DNA of 64,000 bases from JARRKU01 sp050288425 (GTDB taxonomy: Bacteria; Desulfobacterota; Desulfobacteria; Desulfobacterales; Desulfosarcinaceae). The position numbers and the translations under genes were made by a program. The stretch's first letter is position 1. Every line of letters starts with the position of its first letter. Below the pieces are notes generated by a model. It was given only the letters and a program-made list of their open reading frames with translations, made no database searches and was not told the DNA's origin. The DNA is taken from assembly GCA_050288425.1 (NCBI GenBank), contig JBNKDU010000136.1:75823-139822 (forward strand). The letters are read 5' to 3'. Positions 63,332 through 64,000 of the stretch are shown here, one piece after another.

Positions 63332-64000
63332 TCACCTGTCCATAAACGATCCGATGAACTGGCGAACCGCGTCTTTCCCCTCGATGATACCGAAATGGCC
63401 CTCCAACAAAAGATCGGCGTCAAGCTTTTGAAGCATTTTCAGGGAGTCCTGGTAGCGGTGGGGATCGGAAAGCAGGGCGGGATGTATGGGACCATGCACG
63501 TCCTGACCGAATAGCACGACCTTATCTTCCATTTTGGTGGAATACACCAGCGATCCCGGCGAGTGCCCGGGCCAATGGTGCGCCGTTATGATGCGATTCC
63601 CGATTTCAATACGGGTTTCCCGTTCCGTAAGCTTGATATCCACGGCCAGCGGCGGCAGCCGCGAACCATACCAGGATGCGGCCGTCACCTCGCTATCCCC
63701 CGATTCCAGATATACGGCGTCTTTGCCATGGGCAACGATTTTGCACCCGTATGTCCGCCGAATCGCCTCGGCGCCACCGGTATGGTCGAAATGACAATGG
63801 GTCAGCAGCAGATGCGTCAGACTTCCCGAACCCTGCAAACATTCGTCGATGTTGGCCGCCAGCTTTTCATGGGCCCCTCCGCATCCGGCATCCACCAGGG
63901 CGGCCCGGTCTCCGCAACGAATCAAATAAACGGCCGCATCCCCGGCGGCGGTCAGATCGTCACCCCCTACCTGCCCCCCTACCTGCCATAGATGGTCCAA
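63332..64000 (-). CDS. MBL-fold metallo-hydrolase (5' end beyond window)
   Basis: At least 222 aa of a metallo-beta-lactamase-fold hydrolase. The metal-binding motif is LTHCHFDHTGG, with further ligands in WPGHSPGSL and LLEGHFG. The frame remains open to the window edge, where a TTG codon happens to fall; the conserved start of the family (LWQVGG) is already under way, so the true start is probably outside. A short in-frame duplication VGGQVGG lies near the edge, matching a CAGGTAGGGGG repeat in the DNA. Substrate unknown. It precedes the 3-hydroxybutyrate dehydrogenase gene. Confidence 0.82.
   Translation of the reverse strand: MDHLWQVGGQVGGDDLTAAGDAAVYLIRCGDRAALVDAGCGGAHEKLAANIDECLQGSGSLTHLLLTHCHFDHTGGAEAIRRTYGCKIVAHGKDAVYLESGDSEVTAASWYGSRLPPLAVDIKLTERETRIEIGNRIITAHHWPGHSPGSLVYSTKMEDKVVLFGQDVHGPIHPALLSDPHRYQDSLKMLQKLDADLLLEGHFGIIEGKDAVRQFIGSFMDR

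Overview
The window reads as a chromosomal segment of an anaerobic, high-GC Gram-negative bacterium. The best fit is a sulfate-reducer-like member of the Desulfobacterota (Desulfobacterales type). The clues are an Rnf complex with a multihaem cytochrome c as first gene, a split glycine decarboxylase (GcvPA/GcvPB), a K+-independent H+-pyrophosphatase, CarD, paired PilT-type ATPases, a propionyl-CoA/methylmalonyl-CoA module and several sigma-54 two-component regulators. The lineage is inferred from gene content; no rRNA is present. There is no prophage, CRISPR array, integrase or intact insertion sequence.

Layout. 1-2 kb: the end of a dnaK paralogue, a small unknown gene and a proline-racemase-family enzyme. 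1.9-5.3 kb (minus): gcvH-gcvPA-gcvPB. 5.6-12.4 kb (plus): pentahaem cytochrome-rnfC-D-G-E-A-B, where RnfB carries a C-terminal GltD/NfnB-like flavoprotein. 12.5-21.6 kb (minus): housekeeping genes serA, DUF1844, ispE, tRNA-Gln, prs, rplY, pth, hppA, carD and a pseudouridine synthase. 21.9-23.5 kb: an acyl-CoA synthetase. 23.8-26.9 kb (minus): grpE-dnaK and a long, Alu-domain SRP RNA. 27.1-32.3 kb (plus): tilS-ftsH-folP-coaX. 32.5-37.5 kb (minus): an MBL hydrolase, a zinc-ribbon/receiver-like protein, two PilT-family ATPases, a DivIVA-like protein and YggT. 38-43 kb: proC, a DoxX/MauE-CcdA-thioredoxin cassette and envelope proteins.

43.5-59.4 kb is the most coherent accessory region. Two histidine kinase/sigma-54 response regulator pairs flank a two-subunit Na+:solute symporter (DUF4212 plus VC_2705-type large subunit). 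A periplasmic branched-chain-amino-acid-type binding protein, a propionyl-CoA synthetase (PrpE type) and methylmalonyl-CoA epimerase follow. Three near-identical -24/-12 promoters lie before the symporter, the binding protein and prpE. A shared 16-bp element, GGGA-N8-TCCC, lies upstream of the symporter and (twice) of prpE. I read this as a sigma-54-controlled regulon for uptake and activation of propionate or a similar short-chain acid.

59.5-64 kb: a PerR/Fur regulator and katG, each behind a 15-bp Fur/PerR-type palindrome, then 3-hydroxybutyrate dehydrogenase and an MBL hydrolase cut by the window edge. Intergenic spaces hold several palindromic or short-tandem repeats that look dispersed: CCGGTT arrays, a 29-bp perfect inverted repeat containing GGGGACGT, a 160-bp imperfect palindrome and a 20-bp tandem duplication.
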